Positions 62,031 through 64,000 of a DNA stretch of 64,000 bases are shown here, in pieces. Position numbers and translations under genes: made by a program. Numbering within the stretch: the stretch's first letter is position 1; the number at the start of each line of letters is the position of its first letter. Origin of the DNA: Limibacter armeniacum. Its GTDB lineage: Bacteria; Bacteroidota; Bacteroidia; Cytophagales; Flammeovirgaceae. The stretch covers positions 248,001 through 312,000 of the forward strand of contig NZ_JBAJNO010000002.1 of assembly GCF_036880985.1 (NCBI RefSeq). Direction: 5' to 3'. The notes beneath the pieces were generated by a model. The model worked only from the letters and a program-made list of their open reading frames with translations, searched no databases and was not told where the DNA came from.

Positions 62031-64000
62031 ATGAGAAATGTACTGATTATACTCAGCTTGCTGCTGTTTGGAACCAATGCACAGCTTTTAGCACAGGAAC
62101 AGATCCTGAAAGGAAAGGTAACGGATACAGCCACAGGTTTTCCGTTGCCTGGCGTCAATATACAGATAGAGAACACAGCCAAAGGAACCATGTCGGATGC
62201 CAATGGGGCATTCCAGTTGGGGGTATCCAAAGGCGATGTACTGCTAGTATCTTTTATTGGATATAAATCAATGTCTTTGGTGGTAGGTAATGCAACCACG
62301 TTGGACATCAAACTCGAAGAGTCACTGGAAGAATTGGAAGAGGTGATTGTGGTGGGTTACGGTACCACCCAAAAGAAAGACCTGACCGGTTCGGTGGCTT
62401 CCATCAGTCGGGACGATTTTGTACAGGGAATGGCTTCCTCACCGGAAAACCTGATTCAGGGCAAGATTCCGGGGGTACAGATCAATGCTGCTGACGGACA
62501 GCCCGGTGGCGGTAGCCGCATCAGGGTGCGGGGTATCACTTCTATCAATTCAAGCAGTGAACCACTTTATGTTATTGATGGTATTCCATTCGGAACAGGA
62601 GGTGCTTCTTCAGCAGGTGGTTTTGGAGGAGAAAATCCGGTGTATGTTAATCCGATGTCCTTTATCAATCCAGATGATATTGAATCCATTAACGTATTGA
62701 AAGGTCCTTCGGCTACAGCCATTTACGGTTCTAGGGCTGCCAACGGGGTAATCATGATCACGACCAAAGGTGGAAAGGGACAGCAAAGTGCCATTACCTA
62801 CGATGTGAGGCTGACTTCCTCAAACGCGGCAAACCTGTATCCGGTATTGGATGCAGCAGCCTTTGATCGGTCACAGCAATGGATTGAGGAAAATACAAAT
62901 GGGTTTACCCGTAGGGAAAACGGTGGAACAGCTACCGATTGGCAGGATGCCATTACCCGCAATGCCTTTTCGCAGATGCATTCCTTGAGCCTAATGGGTG
63001 GACAAGGCAAAAGTTCTTACTATGCTTCCCTGAGCTACACCGATGAGCAAGGGGTGGTAGACCAAACCGGTATGCAGAAAATCTCTGGTAACCTTAAACT
63101 GAAGCAGAGTGCCGTTAACAACAGGTTGGGACTGTCACTGAATGCCTTCTTCAACACGAGGGATTATCAGAATGGACAGATGTATACGATTGGTTCCAAC
63201 GAGCCGGGTGCTGTCGGACAAGCAATTCAGTATGATCCTACCTACAGACTGGATACAGAGATTGATCCTGCCAGTGTCTCATATTTCAACCCTTACAATC
63301 TGCTGCATCAGTTGACAGACGAGTTTACCACCAAGAACATGGTGATGAACATGATTGCAGACTTTGCCCTTACAGATTATTTGACCTATGACCTGAGCTA
63401 TACTTACAGCGATGGAGCTGGCTACCGTGATATCTACTGGCCAAAGAGCAGCCCGAAAGGTTACCCGACGGGCAGGGCAGGAAAAAGCAGTAACCGTAAC
63501 TGGGGCAATATTCTGGAAACGACCCTTAAGTTCAACAAGTCATTTGGTGACCATGCCATTAATGCTTTGGCAGGTTACTCGTTTCAGGAAAACTTCAGTG
63601 CCAACCAGAGTGCAGTTGGAGTAGGCTTCCTGACCGACAGCAACCTGAATAACAACCTAGGTGCCGCACTGGAAAACCCTGAGAAGCCGACTTCAGGTAA
63701 GTCCTCTTCAAGGCTGATTTCATTCTTTGGGAGGGTTAATTACAACTATGCAGGCAAGTATTACCTGACAGCTGCCATGCGTAGAGATGGTTCTTCCAAA
63801 TTTGGTGTCAACAACAAATGGGCTGCTTTCCCTTCAGTTGCATTGGCATGGAACGTAGCGGAGGAGTCTTTCCTGAAAAGCAATGAGCTGGTATCCATGC
63901 TGAAGGTAAGAGCTGAATGGGGTATGTCCGGTAATCAGGAGATCGGCAACTATCTTTCGTTGAGTACGCTGAAGCCACAATCCGATCAATATAATATGGG
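62031..64000 (+). CDS. SusC/RagA TonB-dependent glycan importer (3' truncated by window edge)
   Basis: Translation from the ATG at 62031 stays open to the window end, giving 656 residues of the N-terminal part. A signal peptide (NVLIILSLLLFGTNAQLLAQ) precedes a carboxypeptidase-D-like domain (LKGKVTDTATGFPLPGVNIQIE), a TonB box (LEEVIVVGYGTTQKKDLTGSV) and a plug (GKIPGVQIN, RIRVRGITSINSSSEPLYVIDGIPF, GPSATAIYGSRAANGVIMITTKGG), then barrel strands including GMSGNQEIGNY near the end. No STN domain. Divergent from the HTCS gene, it probably starts a further SusCD operon under that regulator. Confidence 0.93.
   Translation, partial: MRNVLIILSLLLFGTNAQLLAQEQILKGKVTDTATGFPLPGVNIQIENTAKGTMSDANGAFQLGVSKGDVLLVSFIGYKSMSLVVGNATTLDIKLEESLEELEEVIVVGYGTTQKKDLTGSVASISRDDFVQGMASSPENLIQGKIPGVQINAADGQPGGGSRIRVRGITSINSSSEPLYVIDGIPFGTGGASSAGGFGGENPVYVNPMSFINPDDIESINVLKGPSATAIYGSRAANGVIMITTKGGKGQQSAITYDVRLTSSNAANLYPVLDAAAFDRSQQWIEENTNGFTRRENGGTATDWQDAITRNAFSQMHSLSLMGGQGKSSYYASLSYTDEQGVVDQTGMQKISGNLKLKQSAVNNRLGLSLNAFFNTRDYQNGQMYTIGSNEPGAVGQAIQYDPTYRLDTEIDPASVSYFNPYNLLHQLTDEFTTKNMVMNMIADFALTDYLTYDLSYTYSDGAGYRDIYWPKSSPKGYPTGRAGKSSNRNWGNILETTLKFNKSFGDHAINALAGYSFQENFSANQSAVGVGFLTDSNLNNNLGAALENPEKPTSGKSSSRLISFFGRVNYNYAGKYYLTAAMRRDGSSKFGVNNKWAAFPSVALAWNVAEESFLKSNELVSMLKVRAEWGMSGNQEIGNYLSLSTLKPQSDQYNM

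Overview
The window comes from a member of the Bacteroidota, most likely a marine or soil-type Cytophagales. The evidence is three sets of SusC/SusD outer-membrane glycan importers, a hybrid two-component system of the glycan-sensing type, an ECF sigma/FecR pair, a type IX secretion (Por) tail on one mannanase, and several promoters of the Bacteroidota TAnnTTTG type. I cannot name the genus. The presence of an iteron-type Rep gene with a ParA/ParB partition module suggests that the DNA is a large plasmid or chromid, or a chromosome carrying an integrated one.

Region 1 (1-4.1 kb): the 3' end of a large GH2-like glycosidase, an AT-rich orphan lipoprotein, a SnoaL-like protein overlapping an AraC regulator, and a 243-bp MITE/REP-like element. 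Region 2 (4.1-25.9 kb, all on the minus strand): a near-complete beta-mannan/glucomannan utilisation locus. ECF sigma, FecR and an STN-bearing SusC form a surface-signalling switch. SusC/SusD and a surface lipoprotein bind and import glycan. Three GH26 enzymes and one GH5-like enzyme cut mannan outside, and GH2 and GH30 work in the periplasm. A GPH-type symporter takes up disaccharide, and a cytoplasmic 2-epimerase plus GH130 phosphorylase turn mannobiose into mannose-1-phosphate and glucose. A sulfatase follows (26.0-27.6 kb).

Region 3 (27.9-35.5 kb, AT-rich): the replicon core. A Rep_3-type initiator has about eight iterons at its 5' side in roughly 22-bp steps, further copies further out, and one copy across its own stop codon. 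Next come parA and parB. Five copies of a 23-bp palindrome lie over the 3 kb downstream of parB and are the best parS candidates. An ACT/OsmC gene pair with a divergent ArsR-type regulator sits among them, followed by about 1.4 kb without genes.

Region 4 (35.5-42.6 kb): a class I ribonucleotide reductase (nrdB, nrdA) behind a cobalamin riboswitch, then oxyR divergent from hemH and katA, an oxidative-stress cluster in which heme synthesis accompanies a heme catalase.

Region 5 (43.2-64 kb): a second glycan locus with a tandem SusC-SusD-SusC-SusD, a DUF1735-type lipoprotein, a small secreted CBM-like protein, a GC-rich hairpin element and an IS30-derived fragment. It continues with a second sulfatase, a 1391-residue hybrid two-component regulator, and a divergent SusC gene that runs off the window. 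Its substrate is unknown; the sulfatase hints at a sulfated glycan. No tRNA, rRNA or CRISPR array was seen.
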